Origin: 66-474 sp035572335
Lineage (GTDB): Bacteria > Pseudomonadota > Gammaproteobacteria > Xanthomonadales > Rhodanobacteraceae
Length of the DNA: 14,120 nucleotides
NCBI GenBank assembly: GCA_035572335.1
Contig: DATNAW010000174.1
Location: forward strand, 1 to 14,120
Direction of reading: 5' to 3'
Every line of letters starts with the position of its first letter. The stretch's first letter is position 1. The translations under genes and the position numbers were made by a program. The notes beneath the pieces are model-generated. The model was not told the DNA's origin and ran no database searches. It saw nothing but the letters and a program-made list of their open reading frames with translations. Positions 1 to 6,980 of this stretch are shown piece after piece.

Positions 1-31
1 TGGTGTCGAGGATGCTTTCGTGCAGGGACAT
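1..31 (-). CDS. N-terminal fragment, possibly a PLP-dependent beta-synthase (cut by window edge)
   Basis: Only ten codons are visible, starting at an ATG at 31-29 and reading MSLHESILDT before the window ends. A GAGG Shine-Dalgarno-like stretch lies about six bases upstream, and the preceding gene on the same strand stops 77 bases earlier. The peptide resembles the usual opening of cystathionine beta-synthase and cysteine synthase proteins (of the type xxHxSxLDTIGxTPxV). That would fit next to a cysteine synthase, suggesting two related PLP enzymes in series. Ten residues are too few to be sure; the gene itself is likelier than its identity. Confidence 0.42.
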   Translation of the reverse strand, partial: MSLHESILDT

Positions 32-108
32 GGCGGGCCTCGTGCGCTGTTCGGGGGAACGCGCAGCCTAGTCGTGCAGGGATTGCAAATCCGTTATCAC
101 CCGCCGTG

Positions 109-1149
109 TCAGGCAACCTGCCTTGCAGGCTCTTCCGGAAAGGCGCGGTCCAGCCATGCGGGCACCGGAATGCCCTTCGCGCGCAGGAATTCCGGATTGA
201 ACAGTTTCTTCGAGTAGCGCGTGCCGGCGTCGGCCAGCACGGTGACGATCACGTGGCCAGGGCCGAGTTCGCGCGCGAGTCGGATCGCGCCTGCGACGTT
301 GACGCCGGACGAGCCGCCGACGCACAGGCCTTCTTCGGCGAGCAATGCGTGCAGCAGCGGCACCGATTCACTGTCCGGAATGGCGTACGCGGTGTCGACC
401 TGCGCGCCCTCGAAGTTGGCGGTGATGCGGCTGGAACCGATGCCTTCGGTGATGGAATTGCCTTCGGCGATGAGTTCGCCGCGGTTGATGAAGTTCGCCA
501 GCGCGGAGCCGGCCGGATCGGCCAACGCAATCCGCACCTCCGGTTTGCACGCTTTCAATCCCTGCGCGACGCCCGCGAGCGTGCCGCCGGTGCCGGCGGC
601 GCAGACGAACCCGTCGATCGCGCCGCCGGTTTCGCTCCAGATTTCCACCGCGGTCGTCGCGGCGTGGAAATCGCGATTGGCGGTGTTGTCGAACTGGTTG
701 GCGAACCATGCGCTGCCCGGTTCCTTTTCGTTCAACAATTCCGCCAGCGCGCGCGCGACGTGAACGTAGTGTTTCGGATCGGCGAATTTCGCCGCGGGCA
801 CCAGCCGCACCTCGGCGCCGGTCAGCCGCAGCGCGTCGATCTTCTCGGCACTCTGCGTTTCCGGCATCACGATGATGCTGCGATAGCCGCGGCTGGCACC
901 CAGCAATGCAAGCCCGATGCCGGTGTTGCCGGCGGTGCCTTCGACCAAGGTACCGCCGGGCCGGATCAGGCCGCGTTTCTCGGCATCGGTGAGCAAACCC
1001 AGGGCGGTGCGATCCTTGATCGAACCGCCGGGATTCAACCACTCGGCCTTGCCCAGGATTTCGCAGCGCGTCGCCTCGGACGCACGCCGCAGGCGAATCA
1101 GCGGCGTGTGCCCGACGGCGGCGGCGAAATCGGCGCGGGCGTCGATCAT
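109..1149 (-). CDS. Cysteine synthase (O-acetylserine sulfhydrylase family, PLP enzyme)
   Basis: A 346-residue fold-type II PLP enzyme that should make cysteine from O-acetylserine and sulfide in the cytosol. The PLP lysine is K45 in the NPGGSIKDR motif. The substrate loop is EGTAGNTGIGLA (TAGNTG at 72-77), and the phosphate-binding GTGGT is at 186-190. Near the C-terminus it reads DAGTRYSKKLFNPEFL, typical of cysteine synthases. E. coli CysK and CysM have TSGNTG, so this protein belongs to the TAGNTG subgroup also found in some fungal cysteine-synthase-like proteins; cysK or cysM is therefore not assigned. Its ATG overlaps the stop of the upstream peroxiredoxin gene by four bases (ATGA at 1149-1146), so translation is probably coupled. 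The family is sure; the exact sulfur donor and acceptor are inferred. Confidence 0.9.
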   Translation of the reverse strand: MIDARADFAAAVGHTPLIRLRRASEATRCEILGKAEWLNPGGSIKDRTALGLLTDAEKRGLIRPGGTLVEGTAGNTGIGLALLGASRGYRSIIVMPETQSAEKIDALRLTGAEVRLVPAAKFADPKHYVHVARALAELLNEKEPGSAWFANQFDNTANRDFHAATTAVEIWSETGGAIDGFVCAAGTGGTLAGVAQGLKACKPEVRIALADPAGSALANFINRGELIAEGNSITEGIGSSRITANFEGAQVDTAYAIPDSESVPLLHALLAEEGLCVGGSSGVNVAGAIRLARELGPGHVIVTVLADAGTRYSKKLFNPEFLRAKGIPVPAWLDRAFPEEPARQVA

Positions 1150-1778
1150 GCAATCGCTGCCTTGGCGAAACGCAGGTAGGGCTTGATCTTGCGCACGCCA
1201 TCGAAACGCGCGTCGACCTCGGCGTCCGAAAGTTTGGGCGACGCCACGATGTCTTCGCCCGGTTGCCAGTTCACCGGTGTCGAAACCGGATGCCGGTCGG
1301 TGAGCTGCAACGCGTCGATGGTGCGCAGGATTTCATCGACATTGCGGCCGACGCTGGGCGGATAGGTGAGCGTGATGCGCACCTTGCGCTGCGGATCGAT
1401 GATGAACACCGAACGCACGGTGACCTTGGGATCGGCTTCGGGGTGGAACATGCCGTACAGCCGCGCGACCTCGAGGTCCGGATCGGCGAGAATCGGGTAG
1501 TTCACCTCGGCGCCGCCGACGTCGGCGATGTCCTTCGCCCACCTCATGTGATCTTCGACGGGATCGACCGACAGCCCGAGGATTTTCACGCCGCGCTCCT
1601 CGAACTCGCCCTGGCGGCGGGCGAACGCGCCAAGCTCGGTGGTGCAGATCGGCGTGAAATCCTTGGGGTGCGAAAAGAACACGACCCAGTGGTCGCGCGC
1701 CCAGGCGTTGAAGTGCAACGATCCCTGCGTGGAATCGAGGGTGAAGTCGGGGGCGGTCTGGCCCAGTTGCAAACTCAT
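1146..1778 (-). CDS. 1-Cys peroxiredoxin (Prx6 family)
   Basis: A 210-residue thiol peroxidase that reduces hydrogen peroxide and alkyl hydroperoxides in the cytosol. The peroxidatic cysteine is C45 in HPKDFTPICTTELG, the Prx6 signature, and it is the only cysteine in the chain, so this is a 1-Cys enzyme needing an external reductant. The long C-terminal arm ending in KIKPYLRFA is also typical of Prx6. The ATG at 1778 was chosen because it has a GAGGA ribosome-binding site a few bases upstream and matches the family start; the frame stays open twelve codons further up without support. It lies 25 bases after cysG and overlaps the cysteine synthase by four bases. The context suggests peroxide protection tied to sulfur assimilation, which is an inference. 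Confidence 0.93.
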   Translation of the reverse strand: MSLQLGQTAPDFTLDSTQGSLHFNAWARDHWVVFFSHPKDFTPICTTELGAFARRQGEFEERGVKILGLSVDPVEDHMRWAKDIADVGGAEVNYPILADPDLEVARLYGMFHPEADPKVTVRSVFIIDPQRKVRITLTYPPSVGRNVDEILRTIDALQLTDRHPVSTPVNWQPGEDIVASPKLSDAEVDARFDGVRKIKPYLRFAKAAIA

Positions 1779-1803
1779 GGTGGTTTCCTCGGGTTGAAAG
1801 ACA

Positions 1804-3246
1804 TCAGGCAGCATGTGCGACAGAGGGGGCTTCGTCGCAACATCGTTCGGCGTTTACCGCGCGCTGCGCTTGCGCGGCGACCTCGCCGACGATCAGCAGC
1901 GCTGGCGCGCGCACGCCGTGCTCGCGCGCCAGCGCCGGAAGCCCGAGCAATGTGCCGGTCAGCTTGCGCTGCTGCGGCAGCGAACCGTTCTCGACCAGCA
2001 CGCACGGAGTATCCGCGGCGCGGCCCTTTGCGATCAGCGCGCGCGACAGGGTTTCAAGCCCGCCGACGCCCATGTAGATCGCGAGCGTTTGTCCCGGCAA
2101 TGCCAATGCGGCTTCGTCGAGTACGGTGTCGCCGCGCGGACTCAGCAGGGTCACGCTGCGCGCGTGGCGGCGATCGGTCAGCGGCACGCCGGCCGCCGCC
2201 GCGCAAGCGAGCGCGGCCGTGATGCCGGGGACCACTTCGTATGGAATGCCGTGCGCGCGCAGGAATTCGAGCTCCTCGCCGCCACGGCCGAACACCAGTG
2301 GGTCGCCGCCCTGCAGGCGCACGACGCACTTGCCCGCGCGCGCGTGCTGCAGCATCAGTCCATGGATGCGCGCCTGGGTCGCGTCGTGATCCTCGCCCAC
2401 GCGTTTGCCGACGTCGATGCGTTCGGCGTCGCGACGCGCGCGCTCCAGGATGCCAGGACCGACCAGGCGGTCGTGCAGGATCACGTCGGCGTCGTGCAGC
2501 GCACGCAATGCCTTCAGGGTGAGCAGACCGGGATCGCCCGGACCCGCGCCGACCAGCGCGACACTGCCGGATCGCGGCTCGATACGGCCGGTATCGAGGA
2601 CACGTTCGAATGCTTGCCGCGCCTGCGCTTCATTACCGCTTCGCAGCCATCGCAGCACGTCGCCGTCCAGCAGCAGCTCGAAAAACCGCCGGCGCTTGGC
2701 CGGTTGCGGAAAGCGCCAGCGAATGCGCGCACGCTCGCGCCCAAGCAGGTGCGCCAGTGTTCCGAGGGAATCATCCAGTTCGGCGTCCAGCCGTTCGCGC
2801 AGGCGGCGCGCGAGCACTGGCGCGACGCCGCCCGACGAGATGGCGACCTGCAGTGGCCCGCGCCTGACCCTGGCCGGGACGTGGACGCTGGAAAGCGCGG
2901 CATCGTCGACCACATTGGCGAAGATGCCTCGAGTAGCGGCGGCGTCCGCCACCGCATGGTTCACGGCAGCGTCTCCGCTGGCCGCGATCACCAGCCACGC
3001 GCCTTCCAGATGCACCGGCTCGAACGTGGTTGCGCGATGCCGCACCCGGCCGGCCCGCACCCACGCATCCAGTCCGGAAACCAGTTGCGGCGCGACCACC
3101 GAAATGTCGGCGCCAGCTTCGAGCAACGCCTCGATCTTGCGGCGCGCCACCACGCTGCCGCCCACGACCAACACGGCACGACCACGCAGGTCCACGAACA
3201 GCGGAAACAGCGGTGTTGATTGAACCGGTGGCGGCGAAGCGTTCAT
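1804..3246 (-). CDS. cysG: Siroheme synthase (uroporphyrinogen-III methyltransferase / precorrin-2 dehydrogenase / ferrochelatase)
   Basis: A trifunctional enzyme of about 480 residues that converts uroporphyrinogen III into siroheme, the cofactor of the sulfite reductase encoded in this window. The N-terminal Rossmann domain (CysG-B) has VVGGSVVARRK (27-37), VVDD around 112-115, where the dehydrogenase/chelatase aspartate lies, and AISSGGVAPVLARRLRE. The C-terminal methyltransferase domain (CysG-A) begins with LVGAGPGDPGLLTLKA at about 231 and includes VVRLQGGDPLVFGRGGEE and YEVVPGITAA. Length matches the fused family (about 460). No convincing Shine-Dalgarno sequence separates the possible starts at 3270 (GTG), 3261 (ATG) and 3246 (ATG); 3246 best matches the family N-terminus. 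It is first in a cluster with the peroxiredoxin and cysteine synthase and is divergent from the CysB-like regulator. Confidence 0.93.
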   Translation of the reverse strand: MNASPPPVQSTPLFPLFVDLRGRAVLVVGGSVVARRKIEALLEAGADISVVAPQLVSGLDAWVRAGRVRHRATTFEPVHLEGAWLVIAASGDAAVNHAVADAAATRGIFANVVDDAALSSVHVPARVRRGPLQVAISSGGVAPVLARRLRERLDAELDDSLGTLAHLLGRERARIRWRFPQPAKRRRFFELLLDGDVLRWLRSGNEAQARQAFERVLDTGRIEPRSGSVALVGAGPGDPGLLTLKALRALHDADVILHDRLVGPGILERARRDAERIDVGKRVGEDHDATQARIHGLMLQHARAGKCVVRLQGGDPLVFGRGGEELEFLRAHGIPYEVVPGITAALACAAAAGVPLTDRRHARSVTLLSPRGDTVLDEAALALPGQTLAIYMGVGGLETLSRALIAKGRAADTPCVLVENGSLPQQRKLTGTLLGLPALAREHGVRAPALLIVGEVAAQAQRAVNAERCCDEAPSVAHAA

Positions 3247-3311
3247 GTCAGCAGTTTGCATTCGGGCCACCGCCGGCGGAAATGCGCATCGGGACTCGGC
3301 TCATGTCACGC

Positions 3312-3328
3312 GGTTATGAGTCGTTATG
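3312..3328. promoter_or_regulatory. Repeated TTATG half-sites near cysG/cysB promoters
   Basis: TTATG occurs at 3314-3318 and again at 3324-3328, a ten-base period on the same strand, one helical turn apart, directly beside the palindrome. A comparable pair (TATGCGCT twice) precedes cysJ. CysB-type regulators bind near cys promoters, so this is a candidate binding site, but the motif is short and the link is speculative. Confidence 0.2.
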
Positions 3329-3352
3329 GACGTCTGGACGTCCATCTGTTAG
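3323..3352 (-). promoter_or_regulatory. cysG: Candidate cysG promoter overlapped by a palindrome
   Basis: On the minus strand CTAACA (3352-3347, four of six matches to TTGACA) is followed after 18 bases by CATAAC (3328-3323, about four of six to TATAAT). This gives a weak sigma-70-like promoter about 77 bases upstream of the preferred cysG start. The 20-bp palindrome at 3326-3345 fills the spacer, a position typical of repressor operators. The hexamers are weak and the assignment is tentative. Confidence 0.25.
3326..3345. promoter_or_regulatory. 20-bp operator-like palindrome, two tandem met-box-like octamers
   Basis: The sequence ATGGACGTCTGGACGTCCAT has perfect 9-base inverted arms around a central TG. 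It also reads as two adjacent octamers, GGACGTCT (3328-3335) and GGACGTCC (3336-3343), matching seven and six of eight positions of AGACGTCT, the enterobacterial MetJ met box, which likewise occurs as adjacent copies. It sits in the interval between cysG and the CysB-like gene. A related copy matching 16 of 20 positions lies upstream of pheA. That a repressor of MetJ type binds here is an inference; no metJ gene is in the window. Confidence 0.5.
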
Positions 3353-3502
3353 CCTGCTTGTCCATGCCTTCCATGCGGGATGGCCGATCGGCCCGCGTTC
3401 CATGACCCTGAAACGTTCCGCGATGTGTTGTCGACTGTCTTCGATGTGGCGCCGTGCGCGCGCCCGCTTCGCCAGTCCGCAATCACTCCCGGAACATTCA
3501 GC

Positions 3503-4483
3503 ATGACCCTCAACCAACTCCGCTACTTCGCTGCCATCGCCGATGCCGGCCTCAACATCACGCTCGCGGCCGAGCACGTGCACGCCACGCAGCCAGGCCT
3601 GTCGCGCCAGATCAAGCAACTGGAAGACGAACTCGGTTTCCTGCTGTTCACCCGCAAGGGCCGCAGCCTCACGTCACTGACGCAGGCCGGCGAACACGTG
3701 CTGGTGCATGCACGCCGGTTGCTCGACGAGGCCGGCAACATCCGTGCACTCGCGGCCAACCAGCGCGGCGAACGCAAGGGCCGGCTGACGCTGGTCACCA
3801 CGCATACGCAAGCGCGTTACGTGTTGCCCGATGCGATCGCCGCCACGCGCCACGCGTTTCCGGCCGTGAGCATCCGCCTGCAGCCTTCCGAAGAAAGCGA
3901 AATCCTGGCGCAACTCGCGCGCGGCGGCGACGAGTTGGCGGTGATCAGCACCAGCGGTGCGATGCCCGCCGCCGGCATCGCGGTGCCGTTGTTCCGCTGG
4001 CGCCGCGTGGTGTTGGTCACGAACGGACACGCCCTCGGCAAACGTCGAAAGGCACCGACCCTGCGCGAATTGTCGGCGCTGCCGCTGGTGAGCTACGAAT
4101 CCTCGCGCCGCGCGGAATCCTCGTTGCAGCGCGCGTTCTTCGGCGCCGACCTGCCGATGCAACTGGCAATGACCGCGCACGACGCGGACCTGATCAAGAC
4201 CTACGTGCGCGCGGGCCTGGGCGTCGGCATCCTGGCCGAGATGGCGATATCGCCCGACGACACTGACCTGCATGCGCTGCCCGCGCCGGACGCGCTGCCC
4301 GAATGCATCACCTGGGCGGTGTTGCCGCGCGGCCGCGTGCTGCGCGATTTCACGGTGCGCCTGCTGCGCGAACTCGCGCCGCAAATCGATGCCACCGACC
4401 TGCGTCGCGTCGTGGCCGGCAACGCCGAGCCGGCGTGGCCCGAGCCGCCGCAGTGGAGTGAATTGCGGCGCGTCGCGGCCTGA
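3503..4483 (+). CDS. cysB: CysB-family LysR-type transcriptional regulator
   Basis: A 326-residue LysR regulator closely resembling E. coli CysB, the activator of sulfate assimilation genes that responds to O-acetylserine/N-acetylserine and sulfide or thiosulfate. The N-terminal winged helix-turn-helix (about 1-60) opens MTLNQLRYFAAIADAGLNIT and includes ATQPGLSRQIKQLEDELG. The effector domain keeps TTHTQARY at 99-106, matching the anion-binding threonines and glutamine around 100-103 of CysB, and DADLIKTYVRAGLGVGIL at 227-244. Where CysB has TYTFGFTGR this protein has SYESSRRAE, so ligand contacts may differ. The start at 3503 matches family N-termini; the frame continues 41 codons upstream without family resemblance. 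It is divergent from cysG and convergent with a secreted protein gene. A Cbl-like paralogue is possible. Confidence 0.88.
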   Translation: MTLNQLRYFAAIADAGLNITLAAEHVHATQPGLSRQIKQLEDELGFLLFTRKGRSLTSLTQAGEHVLVHARRLLDEAGNIRALAANQRGERKGRLTLVTTHTQARYVLPDAIAATRHAFPAVSIRLQPSEESEILAQLARGGDELAVISTSGAMPAAGIAVPLFRWRRVVLVTNGHALGKRRKAPTLRELSALPLVSYESSRRAESSLQRAFFGADLPMQLAMTAHDADLIKTYVRAGLGVGILAEMAISPDDTDLHALPAPDALPECITWAVLPRGRVLRDFTVRLLRELAPQIDATDLRRVVAGNAEPAWPEPPQWSELRRVAA

Positions 4484-4494
4484 ATCCGACGCGC
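4468..4494. terminator. Hairpin between convergent genes (possible bidirectional terminator)
   Basis: Perfect 8-base arms GCGCGTCG (4468-4475) and CGACGCGC (4487-4494) enclose an 11-base loop containing the stop codon of the CysB-like gene. The arms end one base before the stop codon of the opposing gene. It could stop transcription from both sides, but there is no T-tract on either strand, so a rho-independent terminator is not established. Confidence 0.35.
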
Positions 4495-4968
4495 TCAGCC
4501 GCTCGCCTGCGGAAACCCCTGCAACGGAATCAGCGACATCAACTTGCCGATGTCGATGTATCGCAACAGCGCGCCGGCGCCCTGCATCACATGCGGTTCT
4601 TCCGCGATGCCCGTGATCGCCCAGCGTGCCCACGCTTCGAATGCGGTGCGCGCGGCGCCCGGTCCTTCGAACATCAAGGCCTGCTGCACCGGCTGGCTGC
4701 ATGCGCCCGCGAGCAGGTTCGTCACGACGTCCCCCGCCTGCCGGTTGATTGCTTCGCGCTGCGCGGGGGAAATCGCCGCCATCGATGCCACGTCCGGATC
4801 GAGCGCCATCGTCGCGAAAGCCCAACGCACCACGATCTTCTGGTCGGCTGGCGTGGTCGCGCGGATCAGGCATTGCGACAGTTTGTCCGCGTAGGCACCC
4901 GCGTGCGCCTTCATCGGCCACGGCGCCAATGCGGCCAACGCGACCAGCCACGGGAAAATGCGACGCAT
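4495..4968 (-). CDS. Small exported protein of unknown function
   Basis: I do not recognise a family for this 157-residue protein. Residues 1-23 form a classical Sec signal peptide: MRR, a hydrophobic stretch, then AHA before GAYADK, with cleavage expected after residue 23. The mature part of about 134 residues is mostly predicted-helical by eye and has two cysteines, C33 and C90, which could pair in the periplasm. No membrane segment follows the signal. The start at 4968 has a GAGGAC ribosome-binding site. It begins 52 bases after the pheA stop on the same strand, so it may be the last gene of that transcript, and it ends 11 bases from the convergent CysB-like gene. The signal peptide and good coding bias make a real gene likely. 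Confidence 0.75.
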   Translation of the reverse strand: MRRIFPWLVALAALAPWPMKAHAGAYADKLSQCLIRATTPADQKIVVRWAFATMALDPDVASMAAISPAQREAINRQAGDVVTNLLAGACSQPVQQALMFEGPGAARTAFEAWARWAITGIAEEPHVMQGAGALLRYIDIGKLMSLIPLQGFPQASG

Positions 4969-5020
4969 GGCGCGTCCTCGTCCTGGGAATGCAACTGGGA
5001 CAGCGGGATCGCGCGCGGGT

Positions 5021-6184
5021 TCAGGTCACCGCAACCGGGTACGAGCCCAGCACCGTCACCTGCGAGGCGAAATCGCCGAGCTCGGCCAGTGCGTCGCGCA
5101 ATGGTGATTCATCCACGTGGCCGCCGACGTCGATGAAGAACGCGTATTGCCACTTGCCGGTATGCGCGGGACGCGATTCGATGCGATTCATGCTGACGCC
5201 GCGCCGCGCCAGCGGTTCCAGCACGCGATACAGCGCGCCGGGCTGGTCGCGCACGAACACCAGCAGCGAAGTCCGATCGTTGCCCGACGGCGGAAACAGC
5301 GCGCGGCCGAGCACCAGGAAGCGCGTGGTGTTGTCAGGGCGATCCTCGATCGGCCCCGCCACCACCTGCAAGCCATACACGTGCGCTGCGCTTTCGCCGG
5401 CGATGGCCGCGGTGTCATCGGCCCTGCGCGCGCGCCGCGCGGCTTCGGCGTTGCTGGACACCGCTTCCAGTTCCACGCGCGGCAGGTTCTGGCGCAGCCA
5501 GCCGCGGCATTGCGCCAGCGACTGTCCGTGCGAGTACACGCGTTCGATGTCTTCGATGTGGCCGCTGCGCGACAGCAGGTACTGGTGCACGTGCAGTTCG
5601 ACTTCGCCGCAGATCTTCAGCGGCGACCCCAGGAACAAGTCGAGCGTGGACTGGATGGTGCCCTGCCCGGAATTTTCGACCGGCACCACGCCGAAATCGG
5701 CACGTCCATCGGCGACTTCGTCGAACACTTCGTCGATGCTCGCCAGCGGAAAGCCCTTGGCCGAATGGCCGAAGTGCTTGAACACCGCCTGCTGCGAGAA
5801 CGTGCCTTCGGGACCGAGGTAGCCGACCTTCAGCGGTTCCTGCTGCGCGAGACACGCCGACATGATTTCCCGGAACAGCCGCACCAGCACATCGTCGGCC
5901 AGCGGACCGTCGTTGCGGTCGAGCACGCGGCGCAGCACCTGCGCTTCGCGCTCGGGCCGGTAGTAGTCGACCGCGGCGGCGAGCTTGCCCTTGGCGCGGC
6001 CGACCTCGTGCGCCCAGTGCGCGCGACGCGCGATCAATGCCTGGATCTGCCGATCGATGCCGTCGATCTCGGCGCGCACCGCCGCGAGATCGGGCTTGGA
6101 GGCGGACGCTTCGTGCGTGTCCGGACTTTTCGTGCGCGCCGGTTTTGCGGCGGCGGCGCGCGGACGCCGGGTTTTGCCAGCCAT
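5021..6184 (-). CDS. pheA: Bifunctional chorismate mutase / prephenate dehydratase (P-protein)
   Basis: A 387-residue enzyme converting chorismate to prephenate and then phenylpyruvate for phenylalanine synthesis. Three domains are visible: an AroQ-type chorismate mutase (about 31-115, with IDRQIQALIARR and YYRPEREAQVLRRV), prephenate dehydratase (about 118-295, with GYLGPEGTFSQQA, VPVENSGQG and the NTTRF motif at 285-289), and a C-terminal ACT domain (about 305-385, with GALYRVL at 316-322 and ESRP at 336-339), which in this family mediates feedback inhibition by phenylalanine. An Ala/Lys/Arg-rich extension of about 30 residues precedes the mutase. The ATG at 6184 has a strong AAGGAG site (6197-6192). 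It lies 79 bases downstream of cysH on the same strand, with a met-box-like palindrome between them, so it could be read from its own promoter or from the cys operon. Confidence 0.96.
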   Translation of the reverse strand: MAGKTRRPRAAAAKPARTKSPDTHEASASKPDLAAVRAEIDGIDRQIQALIARRAHWAHEVGRAKGKLAAAVDYYRPEREAQVLRRVLDRNDGPLADDVLVRLFREIMSACLAQQEPLKVGYLGPEGTFSQQAVFKHFGHSAKGFPLASIDEVFDEVADGRADFGVVPVENSGQGTIQSTLDLFLGSPLKICGEVELHVHQYLLSRSGHIEDIERVYSHGQSLAQCRGWLRQNLPRVELEAVSSNAEAARRARRADDTAAIAGESAAHVYGLQVVAGPIEDRPDNTTRFLVLGRALFPPSGNDRTSLLVFVRDQPGALYRVLEPLARRGVSMNRIESRPAHTGKWQYAFFIDVGGHVDESPLRDALAELGDFASQVTVLGSYPVAVT

Positions 6185-6242
6185 GCAGGCTCTCCTTCAG
6201 GGAACCCGCAGCTTGACGGCTCCACGTCTGCGGCGCAAGTGT

Positions 6243-6262
6243 TTGGACGTCCATACGTCCCG
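6243..6262. promoter_or_regulatory. Second copy of the operator-like palindromic motif, upstream of pheA
   Basis: GGACGTCC (6245-6252) is followed directly by ATACGTCC (6253-6260), two octamers each matching six of eight positions of the MetJ box AGACGTCT. Read on the minus strand, the 20 bases match the palindrome at 3326-3345 at 16 positions. The centre lies about 68 bases upstream of the pheA start codon and just past the cysH stop. A shared regulator is an inference from the match. Confidence 0.42.
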
Positions 6263-6263
6263 A

Positions 6264-6980
6264 TCAGAGATGCAGTCCACACTCGCGAGCCAATCCGAAG
6301 AAGCGCGTGTCCTCGTCTCGCATGCCGGGCTCCCGGCGGCGCGTGGTATGCGCGTCGCCGATCGAGACGTAGCCTTCGTGCCACAGCGGGTGGTACGGAA
6401 GATCGTGGCGATTGAGATAACGCCAAACGTCGTGGTCGCGCCAGTCGGCAATCGGGTGCAGCTTCCAGCGGCCGCCGTGCAGTTCCAGGAAATCCGCGTG
6501 CGCACGGCTTTGCGCCTGGCTGCGCCGGATGCCGGCAATCCAGGTGCGCACGCCGAGTTCGTCCAGCGCGCGCCGCATCGGTTCGACCTTGCGCAGCCGG
6601 TTGTAGCGCGCGATGCCGTCGGCCCCCTGCTCCCACAACTTGCCGAAGCGCGCTTCCATCCACGCGGTGCCGACGTCCGGGCGATACACCTTGAGGCTGA
6701 GGCGCAGGCGTTCGCGCAAGGCATCGATGAAGCGGTAGGTTTCCGGAAACAGGTAACCCGTGTCGACCAGGATCACCGGGATATCCGGACGTGCTTGGGT
6801 GACGAGATGCAAAGACACTGCTGCCTGCGCACCGAAACTGGACGACAGCGCGTGTTCGCCCGCCAGCGTGGCGAGGCCCCATTCGATGCGCTGTTCGGCC
6901 GTTCGCGCGGCGAGCCAGCGGTTGAGTTCCGCCAACGCTTCGGAAGACTGCGCAGCGGTGACGGGGTCGGGCGGCGTCAT
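6264..6980 (-). CDS. cysH: Phosphoadenosine phosphosulfate (PAPS) reductase
   Basis: A 238-residue enzyme that reduces PAPS to sulfite and adenosine 3',5'-bisphosphate with thioredoxin or glutaredoxin. The nucleotide-binding loop SSSFGAQAAVSLHL starts at 46, followed by PVILVDTGYLFPETYRFID. The C-terminal ECGLH carries the catalytic C234. There are no paired cysteines of the kind that bind a 4Fe-4S cluster in APS reductases, so the substrate should be PAPS, which needs APS kinase. Sequence follows the E. coli protein almost throughout, including HTTRxxEPGM and TRFFGL. The ATG overlaps the cysI stop by four bases (ATGA at 6980-6977), so it is the third gene of a coupled cysJIH operon. Confidence 0.97.
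   Translation of the reverse strand: MTPPDPVTAAQSSEALAELNRWLAARTAEQRIEWGLATLAGEHALSSSFGAQAAVSLHLVTQARPDIPVILVDTGYLFPETYRFIDALRERLRLSLKVYRPDVGTAWMEARFGKLWEQGADGIARYNRLRKVEPMRRALDELGVRTWIAGIRRSQAQSRAHADFLELHGGRWKLHPIADWRDHDVWRYLNRHDLPYHPLWHEGYVSIGDAHTTRRREPGMRDEDTRFFGLARECGLHL

Larger units (their letters stand above)
3247..3502. other. Divergent intergenic region between cysG and cysB-like gene
   Basis: This 256-base interval holds the palindrome at 3326-3345, TTATG repeats and a weak cysG promoter. Alternative cysG starts at 3261 and 3270 would shorten it. The part from 3380 to 3502 stays open in frame with the regulator gene but shows no family resemblance, so it is taken as leader. No RNA gene or riboswitch was recognised. 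Confidence 0.6.

Noticed and set aside
1779..1814. A 12-residue N-terminal extension of the peroxiredoxin
   Set aside because: It would overlap the end of cysG and ignores the well-placed GAGGA site before the ATG at 1778.
1813..3219. A 468-codon plus-strand frame opposite cysG
   Set aside because: It lies antisense to a confidently identified enzyme, is rich in Arg, Ala, Gln and His as expected of shadow frames, and resembles no known family.
3380..3502. A 41-residue N-terminal extension of the CysB-like regulator
   Set aside because: CysB-family proteins start directly at the helix-turn-helix, as does the ATG at 3503. The extension has no family likeness.
3674..4951. A 425-codon minus-strand frame opposite the CysB-like gene
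   Set aside because: It overlaps the confident regulator gene and the exported protein in another frame and shows only low-complexity shadow composition.
5117..6415. A 432-codon plus-strand frame opposite pheA and cysH
   Set aside because: It spans two confident genes on the other strand and the intergenic palindrome, without a ribosome-binding site or domain.
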